Shown piece after piece: positions 48,558-58,171 of a stretch of 64,000 nucleotides of DNA. The DNA comes from Pseudoteredinibacter isoporae_A. GTDB lineage: Bacteria; Pseudomonadota; Gammaproteobacteria; Pseudomonadales; Cellvibrionaceae. A program made the position numbers and the translations under genes. Each line of letters starts with the position of its first letter. Position 1 is the first letter of the stretch. Under the pieces are notes generated by a model. The model was given only the letters and a program-made list of their open reading frames with translations. It searched no databases and was not told where the DNA came from. Location of the stretch: positions 1,178,001 to 1,242,000 of the forward strand of contig NZ_BAABWJ010000001.1 of assembly GCF_040372805.1 (NCBI RefSeq). Direction: 5' to 3'.

Positions 48558-50051
48558 TTAGATGAGTTTCTTGTTCTGCTCGGGTAGATCAATACCCAGT
48601 TGATCCCACAGTTCGTCTATTTTTTCTTTGACATTTTGATCCATCGTAATGGTTTCACCCCATTCACGATCGGTTTCACCTGGCCACTTGTTGGTGGCGT
48701 CCATGCCCATCTTTGAGCCGAGTCCTGAGACAGGTGATGCAAAGTCGAGATAGTCGATGGGCGTGTTCTCAACCAGGGTAGTATCGCGAGCTGGGTCCAT
48801 TCGTGTTGTGATTGCCCAGATGACATCCTTCCAGTCTCGAGCGTTCACATCATCGTCCGTCACAATCACAAACTTGGTGTACATAAACTGGCGCAGGAAT
48901 GACCACACACCCATCATCACGCGTTTTGCATGACCCGGGTATTGCTTCTTCATCGTGACGACCGCGAGACGGTAAGAGCAGCCTTCCGGAGGCAGATAAA
49001 AATCAACAATTTCCGGAAACTGTTTTTGCAAAATGGGTACGAACACTTCATTCAGTGCAACCCCAAGAACCGCCGGTTCATCGGGCGGTCGCCCGGTGTA
49101 GGTGCTGTGATAAATGGGGTCTTTACGGTGGGTGATGGTTTCCACTGTAAATACAGGAAAGCGATCGACCTCATTGTAATAGCCAGTGTGATCACCATAG
49201 GGGCCTTCATCGGCCATATCATTCGGATAAATAAAACCTTCGAGCACGAACTCGGCACTGGCGGGTACCTGCAGAGTATTGCTGGTGGATTCACAGACTT
49301 CCGTTTTATCCCCTCGCAGCAAACCGGCAAAGGCGTATTCACTCAAAGTATCTGGGACAGGGGTGACGGCTCCCAGAATGGTTGCTGGGTCGGCCCCAAG
49401 AGCGACACTGACTGGAAAGGGTTCTCCTGGGTGTTGTTCCTGCCACTCTCGGAAATCCAGAGCGCCACCCCGATGGCTCAGCCAACGCATGATCAGGCGA
49501 TTCTTTCCGAGCTTTTGCATACGGTAGATGCCCAGGTTTTGTCGTTCTTTATTCGGGCCTCGGGTAATCACCAGTGGCCAGGTAATCAGTGGGGCAGCGT
49601 CGCCGGGCCAGCAAGTTTGAATGGGTATGTCGTCGAGATTGATCTCGTCACCGCGTTTGACGATCTCCTGGCAGGGCGCTTTGCTGAGCACTTTCGGACC
49701 CATGTTGAGCACCTTTTTAAAGATCGGCATTTTACTCCAGGCATCTTTTAAACCCTTGGGGGGTTCCGGTTCTTTCAGAAAGGCCAGCAGCTTGCCGACC
49801 TCACGGAGGGATTCGACGCTTTCCTCGCCCATACCCAGGGCGACGCGTTCTGGTGTGCCAAATAAATTGGCCAGCACGGGTATATCGGAACCCACGGGGT
49901 TTTCAAATAAGAGAGCTGGTCCGCCTGCGCGCAAGGTCCGGTCACAGATTTCGGTCATTTCCAGCTTGGGATCTACGGGGATCGTAATGCGCGTTAACTC
50001 ACCGCGCTTTTCGAGCAGCTTGATAAAATCGCGCAAATCTTTGTATTTCAT
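48558..50051 (-). CDS. ubiD: 4-hydroxy-3-polyprenylbenzoate decarboxylase UbiD
   Basis: A 497-residue prFMN-dependent decarboxylase of ubiquinone biosynthesis. Blocks visible: MKYKDLRDFIKLLEKRGEL, GIYRMQKLGKNRLIMRWLSHRGGA-type (here NLGIYRMQKLGKNRL), GDKTEVCES, and ADEGPYGDHTGYYN with the acidic Glu-Arg-Glu catalytic set region. It is convergent with hemY. UbiH and UbiI of the same pathway are 25 kb upstream in the window. Confidence 0.96.
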   Translation of the reverse strand: MKYKDLRDFIKLLEKRGELTRITIPVDPKLEMTEICDRTLRAGGPALLFENPVGSDIPVLANLFGTPERVALGMGEESVESLREVGKLLAFLKEPEPPKGLKDAWSKMPIFKKVLNMGPKVLSKAPCQEIVKRGDEINLDDIPIQTCWPGDAAPLITWPLVITRGPNKERQNLGIYRMQKLGKNRLIMRWLSHRGGALDFREWQEQHPGEPFPVSVALGADPATILGAVTPVPDTLSEYAFAGLLRGDKTEVCESTSNTLQVPASAEFVLEGFIYPNDMADEGPYGDHTGYYNEVDRFPVFTVETITHRKDPIYHSTYTGRPPDEPAVLGVALNEVFVPILQKQFPEIVDFYLPPEGCSYRLAVVTMKKQYPGHAKRVMMGVWSFLRQFMYTKFVIVTDDDVNARDWKDVIWAITTRMDPARDTTLVENTPIDYLDFASPVSGLGSKMGMDATNKWPGETDREWGETITMDQNVKEKIDELWDQLGIDLPEQNKKLI

Positions 50052-50210
50052 TGGGCTTCCGCAGTAAAAAAGCTAACTTTAACATGAAAGCCAGTCCTGT
50101 TAAGGTTTGACTGGATTCATATACAAGCATTTATGACTCTTTGCTATGCGGTGTGAGGTATCCGTCGTTCGCGACGCCCGTTTAACAATAACAACAAGCG
50201 GAGTTAAGTG

Positions 50211-50741
50211 ATGAAAAAAGTTCTCATGGCCAGTGTTGTGGCTGGCATCATTATGTTTTTCTGGGGTTTTATTTCCTGGACGGTTTTATCCTGGCATCAG
50301 GATGTATCCCACCGTTTCAGCGATGAGGCCGTGATGGAAGCGAGCATTAAAGCCCAGGCCCCTGAGGCGGGAATGTATTTTCTGCCTTTTGAAGAAGAGG
50401 GTTTCAAAGAAGGTGGCGCGTCCATGTTCGCCAGTATTGTTCCCGAATATCACCTCAACATGCCTCTCACGCTGGGGGTAGGCTTGCTGTGCTACATCAT
50501 TTCGGCATTTCTAGTCGTGGTGGCGCTGCGAATGACCCATGGTCTGTCGTATGGTCAACGCCTGGGGTATATCTGTTTACTGGGCTTGATCATTGGTTTT
50601 GTCGGTCATTTTCCGTACTGGAACTGGATGAACTTCTCAACGCCGTATGTATTGGTGATGATCGTCGATTCGGTGATCAGTTGGTTATTGGCCGGTCTGA
50701 TAATTGCAAAATGGATTGAAGGCGGTCAGACAAACGAGTAA
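50211..50741 (+). CDS. Hypothetical membrane protein with four spans
   Basis: ATG 50211 has GGAG at 8 bases; 176 residues. One N-terminal span (VLMASVVAGIIMFFWGFISW), a hydrophilic stretch of 60 residues with EEEGFKEGGASMF, then three more spans (LTLGVGLLCYIISAFLVVVA, GYICLLGLIIGFVGHFPYWN, VLVMIVDSVISWLLAGLII). I recognise it only loosely as similar to conserved membrane proteins of marine gammaproteobacteria. A hairpin at 50746-50776 follows it, so it is probably monocistronic. Confidence 0.72.
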   Translation: MKKVLMASVVAGIIMFFWGFISWTVLSWHQDVSHRFSDEAVMEASIKAQAPEAGMYFLPFEEEGFKEGGASMFASIVPEYHLNMPLTLGVGLLCYIISAFLVVVALRMTHGLSYGQRLGYICLLGLIIGFVGHFPYWNWMNFSTPYVLVMIVDSVISWLLAGLIIAKWIEGGQTNE

Positions 50742-50745
50742 GTGA

Positions 50746-50776
50746 TTGCTGCCGCTCTTGCTCAGGGCGGCAGCAA
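50746..50776 (+). terminator. Terminator-like hairpin between membrane protein gene and metY
   Basis: TTGCTGCCGC (50746-50755) pairs perfectly with GCGGCAGCAA (50767-50776); loop 11 bases. No U-run follows (CAATCACAATAG), so it may be weak. Confidence 0.5.
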
Positions 50777-50824
50777 CAATCACAATAGAGGGCTATTCCA
50801 ACAAAAAGTAAGCATGGAGTTTAC

Positions 50825-52099
50825 ATGAAGCCCGAAACCATAGCATTGCATGGCGGATATGAAGGTGATCCGACCACCCGTTCAGCGACCACACCGATTT
50901 ATCAAACCACATCCTATACCTTTGACAGCACCCAGCACGGGGCGGACCTGTTCGACCTGAAAGTGCCGGGCAATATTTATACCCGCATTATGAATCCGAC
51001 GACCGATGTGCTGGAAAAGCGCCTGGCTGCTTTGGAAGGTGGTATTGGTGCCCTGGCTCTGGCGTCAGGCATGGCAGCGATTCGTTATGCGATTGAAGCG
51101 ATTGCTGAAGTGGGCAGTAACATTGTGAGCACCTCGCAATTGTATGGCGGCACATACAATTTATTTGCCCACACTTTTCCTCGCCAGGGAATCGAAACGC
51201 GCTTTGTGGATGCTGACAACTTCGATGCTATTGCGGGGCTGATTGATGACAACACCAAAGCCTTGTTCTGCGAGTCAATTGGCAATCCGGCAGGCAATGT
51301 GGTGGACCTGAAACGTTGGGCGGACATCGCGAATGCCCACGGTGTACCACTGATTGTGGACAACACGGTAGCCAGCCCAAGCTTGTGTCGTCCCTTTGAG
51401 TTGGGTGCACATATCGTGGTGCACTCCCTGACGAAATACATTGGCGGTCACGGCACCACGATTGGCGGTGCCATTGTGGATTCCGGTAAATTTGATTGGA
51501 CGGCTCATAAAGAGCGCTTCCCGGTGATGAACACTCCGGACCCGTCTTATCACGGCGTAGTGTACACAGAGGCATTGGGTGAGGCGGCTTACATTGGTCG
51601 CTGTCGTGTGGTGCCTCTACGTAATACTGGGGCGGCGATTTCTCCACACAGTGCTTTCCTGATCATGCAGGGCTTGGAAACATTGTCTCTGCGCATGGAG
51701 CGTCATTGCGAAAATGCTCAGAAGGCGGCTGAATTTTTACAACAACACCCCGCCGTAAACTGGGTGAACTATGCAGGCTTGGTTGATAGTCCACACCATG
51801 CCAATTGCCAGGAAATTTGCGGCGGCCGTGCGTCGGGCATTCTGAGTTTTGGCATCAAAGGTGGTCGCGAAGCCGGTGGTAAATTTATTGATGCCCTGCA
51901 AATGATTTTACGTCTGGTGAACATTGGTGATGCCAAATCATTGGCCTGTCACCCGGCCAGCACGACCCACCGCCAGCTGTCGCCCGAAGAGTTGGCTTCG
52001 GCCGGTGTGAGTGAAGAAATGGTTCGCCTGTCGATTGGTATTGAACATATCGACGATATCATTGCAGATATCGACCAGGCTTTAAACGCCGCTCAGTAA
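50825..52099 (+). CDS. metY: O-acetylhomoserine sulfhydrylase (MetY)
   Basis: A 424-residue Cys/Met-metabolism PLP enzyme making homocysteine from O-acetylhomoserine and sulfide. PLP-binding Lys is in VHSLTKYIGGHGTTIGG; substrate/PLP residues in YTRIMNPTTDVLEKRLAALE; the C-terminal block LRLVNIGDAKSLACHPASTT is family-typical. No metX acetyltransferase is in the window. Close relatives include cystathionine gamma-synthase-type enzymes, but the length and KYIGGHGTT context favour MetY. Confidence 0.93.
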   Translation: MKPETIALHGGYEGDPTTRSATTPIYQTTSYTFDSTQHGADLFDLKVPGNIYTRIMNPTTDVLEKRLAALEGGIGALALASGMAAIRYAIEAIAEVGSNIVSTSQLYGGTYNLFAHTFPRQGIETRFVDADNFDAIAGLIDDNTKALFCESIGNPAGNVVDLKRWADIANAHGVPLIVDNTVASPSLCRPFELGAHIVVHSLTKYIGGHGTTIGGAIVDSGKFDWTAHKERFPVMNTPDPSYHGVVYTEALGEAAYIGRCRVVPLRNTGAAISPHSAFLIMQGLETLSLRMERHCENAQKAAEFLQQHPAVNWVNYAGLVDSPHHANCQEICGGRASGILSFGIKGGREAGGKFIDALQMILRLVNIGDAKSLACHPASTTHRQLSPEELASAGVSEEMVRLSIGIEHIDDIIADIDQALNAAQ

Positions 52100-52138
52100 A
52101 TTAAGAGCCACTGAGAAGCACAGTAAAAGGATACGATT

Positions 52139-53182
52139 ATGGCTAAACTGGAATCACTTTTAGCCCAACTTCCCAATTTACTTACGCCACTGCTGCCGTT
52201 GTTGGCGGTGGTGGCCATAGCCGGGCTTTTACTGTTTTATCTGAGCAAAAAAGGTCGTGAGCCCTCAGAAGGGGCTCGCTATCGAAGTCAGTGGATGACT
52301 TTGTTGGTGGTACTGGTGGCGCTGTGCGGCGTCATTATCGTTCTGCCGGTCAGTGATAGCTTGCAGGGAAATCTGCTCACCATGTTGGGTTTGCTGCTGA
52401 CGGCAATCATTACACTGTCTTCAACGACGATCGCCGCCAATGCCATGGCCGGTTTGATGATTCGCTCTCTGGAGAACTTCAAGCCCGGTGACTTCATTCA
52501 AGTCAATAATTATTTTGGTCGGGTTACTGAGCAGGATTTATTTCACATTGAAATCCAAACGGAAGATCGGGATTTGCTCACCTTGCCGAATGTGTATGTC
52601 GCGGCCAATCCCGTCAAAGTGGTGCACGCCAGTGGTACGGTGGTGACGGCTGAAGTGACTCTGGGTTATGAATTGGATCATCACGCGATCGAAAAGCTAC
52701 TGAAGGAAGCGGCCGTCGATGCGGGTTTGGAAGAGCCTTTTGTTTACGTTATGGACCTTGGTGATTTCTCGGTCTGCTATCGTGTGGCGGGGTTTTTACA
52801 GAACGTTCGCCAGTTGCTTTCCGCACGCAGTAAATTGCGTAAGCATATGTTGGACAGTTTGCATGGGGCTGGAGTAGAAATTGTTTCTCCTAACTTCATG
52901 AACCAGCGTCAAGTGGGTGAGCAAAGCTTTATTCCGCAACCTCGGTATCGTGCCAAGGTGGGTGACGAACCGGAGCCGGAAGCCATCGTATTTGACAAGG
53001 CCGAGCGCGCTCAATCCTTGCAGGAGTTGAAAGACGATTACGAGGAACTTAAGCAGGACTTGGCCAAGCTTGAAGCCGAGAGCGCAAAAGACGAGCAGAG
53101 TGAAAAACTCGAAAAAATGAGACGCCGAAAGAAAGCCATCCGACTGCTGATTCAACGTCTGGAAGATCGCAAAGAATCGTAA
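52139..53182 (+). CDS. MscS-family mechanosensitive channel with C-terminal coiled coil
   Basis: A 347-residue protein: three spans at the N-terminus (LLPLLAVVAIAGLLLFYLS; TLLVVLVALCGVIIVLPV; TMLGLLLTAIITLSSTTIA), the MscS beta domain (FKPGDFIQVNNYFGRVTEQD, ETEDRDLLTLPNVYVAANPV-type QTEDRDLLTLPNVYVAANPV), and a C-terminal coiled coil (about 285-345, rich in Glu/Lys/Asp). The pore helix region AANAMAGLMI is shorter in Gly-Ala packing than MscS. It relieves osmotic pressure. It lies 40 bases after metY and could be co-transcribed. Confidence 0.88.
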   Translation: MAKLESLLAQLPNLLTPLLPLLAVVAIAGLLLFYLSKKGREPSEGARYRSQWMTLLVVLVALCGVIIVLPVSDSLQGNLLTMLGLLLTAIITLSSTTIAANAMAGLMIRSLENFKPGDFIQVNNYFGRVTEQDLFHIEIQTEDRDLLTLPNVYVAANPVKVVHASGTVVTAEVTLGYELDHHAIEKLLKEAAVDAGLEEPFVYVMDLGDFSVCYRVAGFLQNVRQLLSARSKLRKHMLDSLHGAGVEIVSPNFMNQRQVGEQSFIPQPRYRAKVGDEPEPEAIVFDKAERAQSLQELKDDYEELKQDLAKLEAESAKDEQSEKLEKMRRRKKAIRLLIQRLEDRKES

Positions 53183-53220
53183 TGAGACAACAGCTTCGCG
53201 ATCGTTCGGGTGGCCCTATA

Positions 53221-54465
53221 TCAAGCTATGACTTCCGCCAGTAAAAGCGTCATGACGTAACCCGCCGTATAGGCGCAAGCCAGAGCGGGAAAGTAACGCA
53301 GGTAACTCATAAAGCCCAGACGTTCAATCTTGCTCATAGCAATGATGCCGGCGGCCGATCCTATGGCTAACAGGGAGCCGCCGACCCCCACGGCGTAGGT
53401 GAGCCCAAGCCAGTTTTGTGTGTTCAAGTCCGGCGCGGCTTTTAACAGGGCCGCTGTCAGCGGCACATTGTCCAGCAGGGCAGAACCTGCCCCGGCAAGG
53501 TAGTTCGCATAGCGAGGATCGACGTTACGATACTGCTCGGCGAGCTTGCCCAGAATGCCGATCTCTTGCAGCATGCCCACCAGCAACAGAATTCCGAGAA
53601 AGAACAGTAAGGTGTCGTACTCAATTTCCCGTATGTATTCCAGAATGCGAGTTTGCTCGGCATCGGTTTTGATGCTGCGCCCAACCAAAAACATCAAGGA
53701 CAGTCCACTCAAAAAGGTCAGTACTGGAGGCACGCCGTAGAGCAGATTCAACAGCATGGTCGCGCCGATGGTGCTGAAAAAGATTGTGGCAATGATGATA
53801 TCAATGCGGTGAAAATGAGCGGAAACCAGACTGGCGGACACGCGTCCCTGAGCGCCAATACTGAGCAGTGTTGCCAACAATAAGACGCTGATGCTGGCGG
53901 GAATCAACAAGACGATCAGCTGTTGCATACTGAGGTGGCCGTCCAGGAAAATCATTAAGGTAGTGACATCACCCGTGATTAGCGCAACACCACCGGAGTT
54001 CACCGAAAAGACAACGAGAGTGGCGAGTTTGATTTGCTGCTTTGCCTCCAGTTTGAACGCCTGAAGCAACCCCAAGCTGACAAGCGTTGCTGTGACGTTG
54101 TCACAAATGGCGGACAGTAACAGCGCAAAGATGGCGACAACAAACATCAGGGTTCTTAGACCGAGTTCCTGAGGAACCACTTTTTGCACTAAGTTCTGGA
54201 TCAAGCCCTTGGCATTTAAGTAAGCCACAAACGTCATGGTTGACATCAGAAACAACCACAGGGTGGCTATTTCCAGCAGATTTTCATTGAGTTGTTCCTG
54301 AACCTGTGCCGAGGCTTCCTTTGAATCAGCTGCAATAAACAGAATAAGCCAGGAGAGACAACCAAAGAACAGGGTGGTTTTGGCTTTGTTGATGTGAATC
54401 AAATCTTCAAAAACGATGCTCAACAGGGCCAATATGGCCAGGGCGATCAGACAATACTCTAACAT
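53221..54465 (-). CDS. nhaD: NhaD-family Na+/H+ antiporter
   Basis: A 414-residue ion-transporter superfamily protein with about 12 spans. Family blocks: SAICDNVTATLVSLGLLQAF with the conserved Asp-Asn, GVALITGDVTTLMIFLDGHL, and LLDNVPLTAALLKAAPDLN. NhaD exports Na+ (or Li+) in exchange for protons and is common in marine and halophilic bacteria. It is convergent with the MscS-like gene. Confidence 0.9.
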   Translation of the reverse strand: MLEYCLIALAILALLSIVFEDLIHINKAKTTLFFGCLSWLILFIAADSKEASAQVQEQLNENLLEIATLWLFLMSTMTFVAYLNAKGLIQNLVQKVVPQELGLRTLMFVVAIFALLLSAICDNVTATLVSLGLLQAFKLEAKQQIKLATLVVFSVNSGGVALITGDVTTLMIFLDGHLSMQQLIVLLIPASISVLLLATLLSIGAQGRVSASLVSAHFHRIDIIIATIFFSTIGATMLLNLLYGVPPVLTFLSGLSLMFLVGRSIKTDAEQTRILEYIREIEYDTLLFFLGILLLVGMLQEIGILGKLAEQYRNVDPRYANYLAGAGSALLDNVPLTAALLKAAPDLNTQNWLGLTYAVGVGGSLLAIGSAAGIIAMSKIERLGFMSYLRYFPALACAYTAGYVMTLLLAEVIA

Positions 54466-54663
54466 TGTGCGTTCTCAATAGTCGGGTGGAACCAGGGCTA
54501 AGGTGTTTATGGACTATTGTTGTACCTCGGCAGGCTGCGCATAAAAACACAGATATTTTGCAGGGGCAATTAGTAAATAGTCGAAAGCTCAGAGAACGTA
54601 TTTGAGAAGGCGAAGGGGGGTGTCTAGAGCGTGTCGAGAGGGCATGGTTTCTTGACACTGAAA

Positions 54664-54689
54664 CCGGGAAACCCGAAGGGGCTTCCCGG
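54664..54689 (-). terminator. Terminator after the second MscS-type gene
   Basis: On the minus strand CCGGGAAgCCC-CTTC-GGGtTTCCCGG, a 10-bp interrupted stem, is followed by TTT. It lies 25 bases past the stop. Confidence 0.62.
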
Positions 54690-54713
54690 AAATCTCAGCG
54701 ACAAATCGACAAC

Positions 54714-55511
54714 TTAAGCAACGTTGTGCATATGCACGTCTTGCTGTGGGTAAGGAATAGAAATGTCTTTGGCGTCGAAGGTTTTCTTCACCTGTTCCTG
54801 CATGGCGAAGAATACGCCCCAGTAATCGGCTGAGTTAACCCAAACACGTACGGTAAAGTTTACTGAGCTGTCTGCCAATTCAGCGACAACGATCAAGTGC
54901 GCCGGATCTTTCAGAATGCGCTCATCGGCGGCAATGATTTCTTCCAGAGCGGCACGGGCGCCATCAATATCATCGTCGTAACCAATACCAAAGCTCATGT
55001 CTACACGACGGGTCGCTTCGGTTGAATAGTTGGTGATGCTGCCATTGGAAATTGGACCGTTCGGAATAATGATGGTTTTGTTGTCACCGGTTTTCAAAAT
55101 GGTATTGAAAATCTGGATCGATTGAACAACACCTGAGTGGCCCTGAGTCTCAATGAAATCGCCTACCTTGTATGGCTTGAACAAAATCAGCAACACACCA
55201 CCCGCAAAGTTGGACAGGCTGCCTTGCAAAGCCAGACCTACGGCCAAACCAGCGGCACCCAATACGGCAATAAAGGAGGTGGTGGCAATGCCTACCATGG
55301 AAGCGACGCTGATGATCAGCAGAGCTTTCAAACCGATGCCGATGATACTGCTTAGAAAACGTTGCAGAGTGACGTCTAGTTCATTCTTCTCCATGGCTTT
55401 AACCGTCAGATTGACGACTTTACCAATTAACCACCAACCAACGATGAGAACAACAATCGCCAGGCCGATTTGCGGGGCCCAGGCGGCAACAAACTGGGAA
55501 ACAGCGTCCAT
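54714..55511 (-). CDS. mscS: Small-conductance mechanosensitive channel MscS
   Basis: A 265-residue channel near the standard E. coli MscS length (286). Features: first span IGLAIVVLIVGWWLIGKVVN; second IIGIGLKALLIISVASMVGI; the pore helix AAGLAVGLALQGSLSNFAGG with the A/G ridge; beta domain FKPYKVGDFIETQGHSGVVQS; C-terminal VWVNSADYWGVFFAMQEQVK. It opens under membrane tension. A separate longer MscS-like gene is 1.5 kb away (52139-53182). Confidence 0.93.
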   Translation of the reverse strand: MDAVSQFVAAWAPQIGLAIVVLIVGWWLIGKVVNLTVKAMEKNELDVTLQRFLSSIIGIGLKALLIISVASMVGIATTSFIAVLGAAGLAVGLALQGSLSNFAGGVLLILFKPYKVGDFIETQGHSGVVQSIQIFNTILKTGDNKTIIIPNGPISNGSITNYSTEATRRVDMSFGIGYDDDIDGARAALEEIIAADERILKDPAHLIVVAELADSSVNFTVRVWVNSADYWGVFFAMQEQVKKTFDAKDISIPYPQQDVHMHNVA

Positions 55512-55656
55512 AAAAATCTCCTAATAAAATGGTCTGTTAAGTACAGCGAGTCCTAGCATAGCGCTAAGTTTCAGAGCTCGCCAGGGGATTTGGAAGAGTA
55601 TATGGGGGCAGGCTGTACCCAAGCTTAAGACTGAGGTACAACCTGTAATGCTAGGA

Positions 55657-56334
55657 TTAATTACTGAGGAATTCCGCGCGATAGGTTTTATCGTTTTTGA
55701 AACAACCGCCCAGGGCCATGGTGCTGGTTTGTGAGCTGCTGTCCATTACGCCGCGGGATTTTACGCAATAGTGGGTCGCTTCCATGCTCACTGCGACATT
55801 CTCGGTTGCCAACAGCGTTTGCAGTGCAATCAGCACTTGTTGGGTCAGCCGTTCCTGAACCTGAGGGCGCTGGGCAAAAAAGCGCACGATGCGATTGATC
55901 TTGGACAAGCCGATGATGGTGTCCCCAGGGATGTAAGCGACTTTGGCCGTACCATCGATGGTGACAAAGTGGTGTTCACAGGTGCTGGTCATATCGATAT
56001 CGCGCACCTTGATCATCTCGTCCACAGCCATTTTGTTTTCGATCAGAGCGATCTTTGGAAACTGGCTGTAATCCAAACCGGCAAAAATTTCATGAACGTA
56101 CATTTTGGCAATGCGGTGGGGTGTTTCCGCGAGGCTGTCGTCGTTTAAGTCCAGACCGAGAGTGCTGACCACATCGCCCATCAATTCCTTGATGCGCTGA
56201 TATTTTTCCTCATTGCTCAGTTGGTTGGCGAGCATGGGAGTTTCCAGACCAGCTGCCACGAGGGCGGCTTGCACTTTTTGAGCTTCCGGACTAATGCCGT
56301 TTTCTGTGCTAATGGGGGCTATCGCTTTGTTCAT
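55657..56334 (-). CDS. folE: GTP cyclohydrolase I
   Basis: A 225-residue zinc enzyme, first step of tetrahydrofolate/pterin synthesis. Zn ligands are the Cys and His of TSTCEHHFVTIDG and the Cys in THYCVKSRGV; other conserved blocks are VAYIPGDTIIGLSKINRIVR and FFAQRPQVQERLTQQV. An N-terminal extension of about 25 residues precedes the domain. folX starts directly after it on the same strand (8 bases). Confidence 0.96.
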   Translation of the reverse strand: MNKAIAPISTENGISPEAQKVQAALVAAGLETPMLANQLSNEEKYQRIKELMGDVVSTLGLDLNDDSLAETPHRIAKMYVHEIFAGLDYSQFPKIALIENKMAVDEMIKVRDIDMTSTCEHHFVTIDGTAKVAYIPGDTIIGLSKINRIVRFFAQRPQVQERLTQQVLIALQTLLATENVAVSMEATHYCVKSRGVMDSSSQTSTMALGGCFKNDKTYRAEFLSN

Positions 56335-56342
56335 GGTGTTTC

Positions 56343-56708
56343 CTAGGATTTATGGTAGCACAAGCTCAGAGCGACCGAATCGGCAAAGCGCAAAGCGTGG
56401 GGTTTATCAATGCAGACTTCAGCAAATTCAATGCTGGGGTGCTCACTGCATATTTCCAGTACATCGTTAACCAGCTTTTCGAGTAACAAAAACTGCCCTT
56501 GTTCGACATGCTGGATAATAGCCTTACAAATCGTTTTGTAATTCAGGGCGCTATCAACATCGTCACTGGCAATGGCCGGATTAGCCATATAGTGAATTTC
56601 GGCATTGATGATTACATCCTGATGCTTTTCTCTTTCTTCGGGATTAAAGCCGATAAGAGTTCGCAGGCGTAAGTTGCGTATATGTATTTTGGCTAAACGT
56701 GTTTTCAT
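56343..56708 (-). CDS. folX: Dihydroneopterin triphosphate 2'-epimerase
   Basis: A 121-residue FolB-fold protein matching FolX of E. coli block for block: RLRTLIGFNPEEREKHQDVI, ALNYKTICKAIIQHVEQGQF, LLEKLVNDVLEICSEHP and KPHALRFADSVALSL. The fold is shared with dihydroneopterin aldolase; the NPEEREKxQD segment and length point to FolX, which makes dihydromonapterin triphosphate for tetrahydromonapterin. Since the genes lie on the minus strand, folX is transcribed first and folE 8 bases after. Confidence 0.9.
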   Translation of the reverse strand: MKTRLAKIHIRNLRLRTLIGFNPEEREKHQDVIINAEIHYMANPAIASDDVDSALNYKTICKAIIQHVEQGQFLLLEKLVNDVLEICSEHPSIEFAEVCIDKPHALRFADSVALSLCYHKS

Positions 56709-56865
56709 TGGTTCCCTTGACGCGTGTCCTTTGCCTTGGCACAGGACATTGCGCTTACCGCTTTTACGCCTTTGTGCAGCTACTCGATCATAGATGCTAC
56801 ACGCTAAGGGGAATAAATTCTATAAACCCCTGTATCTATGGGGCTTTGCCACTTTCGATACAAAA

Positions 56866-56887
56866 ACGGCACCAAGTCAGGTGCCGT
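56866..56887 (-). terminator. Rho-independent terminator of rho
   Basis: On the minus strand ACGGCACC-TGACTT-GGTGCCGT is followed by TTTTG. It is 25 bases past the rho stop codon. Confidence 0.85.
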
Positions 56888-56911
56888 TAGTTTGCGTCGG
56901 GTTTTTAGCGC

Positions 56912-58171
56912 TTATTTGCGCTTCATCGACAGGAAGAATTCATCGTTGGTTTTGAAGTCTTTCAAGCGATCAACCAGGAATTCTGTGGCGGCGATATCTT
57001 CCATATCGTGCAGCAGCTTGCGCAGAATCCACACACGTTGCATCTCATCTTCTTTCATCAACAAATCTTCGCGACGAGTGCCCGAGCGACGCACATTGAT
57101 GGCCGGGTAAACGCGTTTTTCAGCGACTTTGCGATCCAGGTGTAATTCCTGGTTACCGGTACCTTTAAATTCTTCGTAGATAACTTCGTCCATTTTGGAA
57201 CCCGTGTCGATCAGGGCTGTTGCAACGATGGACAAGCTGCCACCTTCTTCAATGTTACGTGCGGCACCGAAGAAACGTTTTGGGCGCTCCAGGGCGTGGG
57301 CGTCAACACCACCGGTAAGTACTTTACCGGAGCTTGGGATTACGGTGTTGTAGGCGCGCGCCAAACGAGTGATAGAGTCGAGTAGGATCACAACGTCTTT
57401 TTTGTGCTCAACCAGGCGCTTGGCTTTTTCAATCACCATTTCCGCAACTTGTACGTGACGTGACGGCGGCTCATCGAATGTAGAGGCAACCACTTCACCG
57501 CGCACAGAGCGCTGCATCTCGGTCACTTCTTCCGGGCGCTCATCAATCAGCAATACGATCAGATGCACCTCAGGATTGTTGCGAGTAATCGCTTGGGCGA
57601 TGTTCTGCATCATGATGGTTTTACCGGCCTTCGGAGGTGCAACGATCAAGCCGCGCTGGCCCTTACCGATAGGGGCAACCAAATCAATGATTCGACCGGT
57701 CAGATCTTCTGTTGAACCGTTACCGGCTTCCAGGTGCAAACGGTCATCCGGAAATAGTGGTGTCAGGTTTTCAAAGAGGATCTTGTTCTTGGAGTTCTCT
57801 GGCTTATCAAAATTGATTTGGCCAACTTTTAACAGGGCAAAATAGCGCTCGCCTTCTTTCGGAGGGCGAATCTTCCCGGCAATGGTGTCACCCGTGCGCA
57901 GATTGAAGCGTCGAATTTGGCTCGGTGAAACGTAGATGTCATCGGGGCCTGCCAAGTAGGAAGAGTCTGCCGAGCGCAGAAAACCAAAACCGTCTTGTAG
58001 GATCTCAAGTACGCCGTCTCCGTAGATGTCTTCACCGCTTTTGGCGTGACGCTTGAGAATGTTAAAAATAATGTCCTGCTTGCGGGAGCGGCCGACATTG
58101 TCTAGGCCAACGTCTTTTGCAATATTCAGCAGTTCTTCAATGGGTTTGGTTTTTAGGTCTGTTAAATTCAT
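56912..58171 (-). CDS. rho: Transcription termination factor Rho
   Basis: A 419-residue hexameric RNA-dependent ATPase/helicase. N-terminal RNA-binding domains with ELLNIAKDVGLDNVGRSRKQ and the cold-shock-like ILQDGFGFLRSADSSYLAGP; Walker A in IVAPPKAGKTIMM; Walker B in VVILLDSITRLARAYN; the Q-loop and R-loop region SGKVLTGGVDAHALERPKRF. Its length is standard. The 395-base region upstream (to trxA) holds its leader; rho leaders are often autoregulated. A 6-bp inverted repeat CAATGG/CCATTG at 58369-58387 is the only structure I noted. Confidence 0.98.
   Translation of the reverse strand: MNLTDLKTKPIEELLNIAKDVGLDNVGRSRKQDIIFNILKRHAKSGEDIYGDGVLEILQDGFGFLRSADSSYLAGPDDIYVSPSQIRRFNLRTGDTIAGKIRPPKEGERYFALLKVGQINFDKPENSKNKILFENLTPLFPDDRLHLEAGNGSTEDLTGRIIDLVAPIGKGQRGLIVAPPKAGKTIMMQNIAQAITRNNPEVHLIVLLIDERPEEVTEMQRSVRGEVVASTFDEPPSRHVQVAEMVIEKAKRLVEHKKDVVILLDSITRLARAYNTVIPSSGKVLTGGVDAHALERPKRFFGAARNIEEGGSLSIVATALIDTGSKMDEVIYEEFKGTGNQELHLDRKVAEKRVYPAINVRRSGTRREDLLMKEDEMQRVWILRKLLHDMEDIAATEFLVDRLKDFKTNDEFFLSMKRK

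Noticed and set aside
48930..49751. A 273-codon open frame antisense to ubiD
   Set aside because: It lies wholly opposite ubiD, which has clear family motifs and codon use; the antisense frame shows no domain or ribosome binding site.
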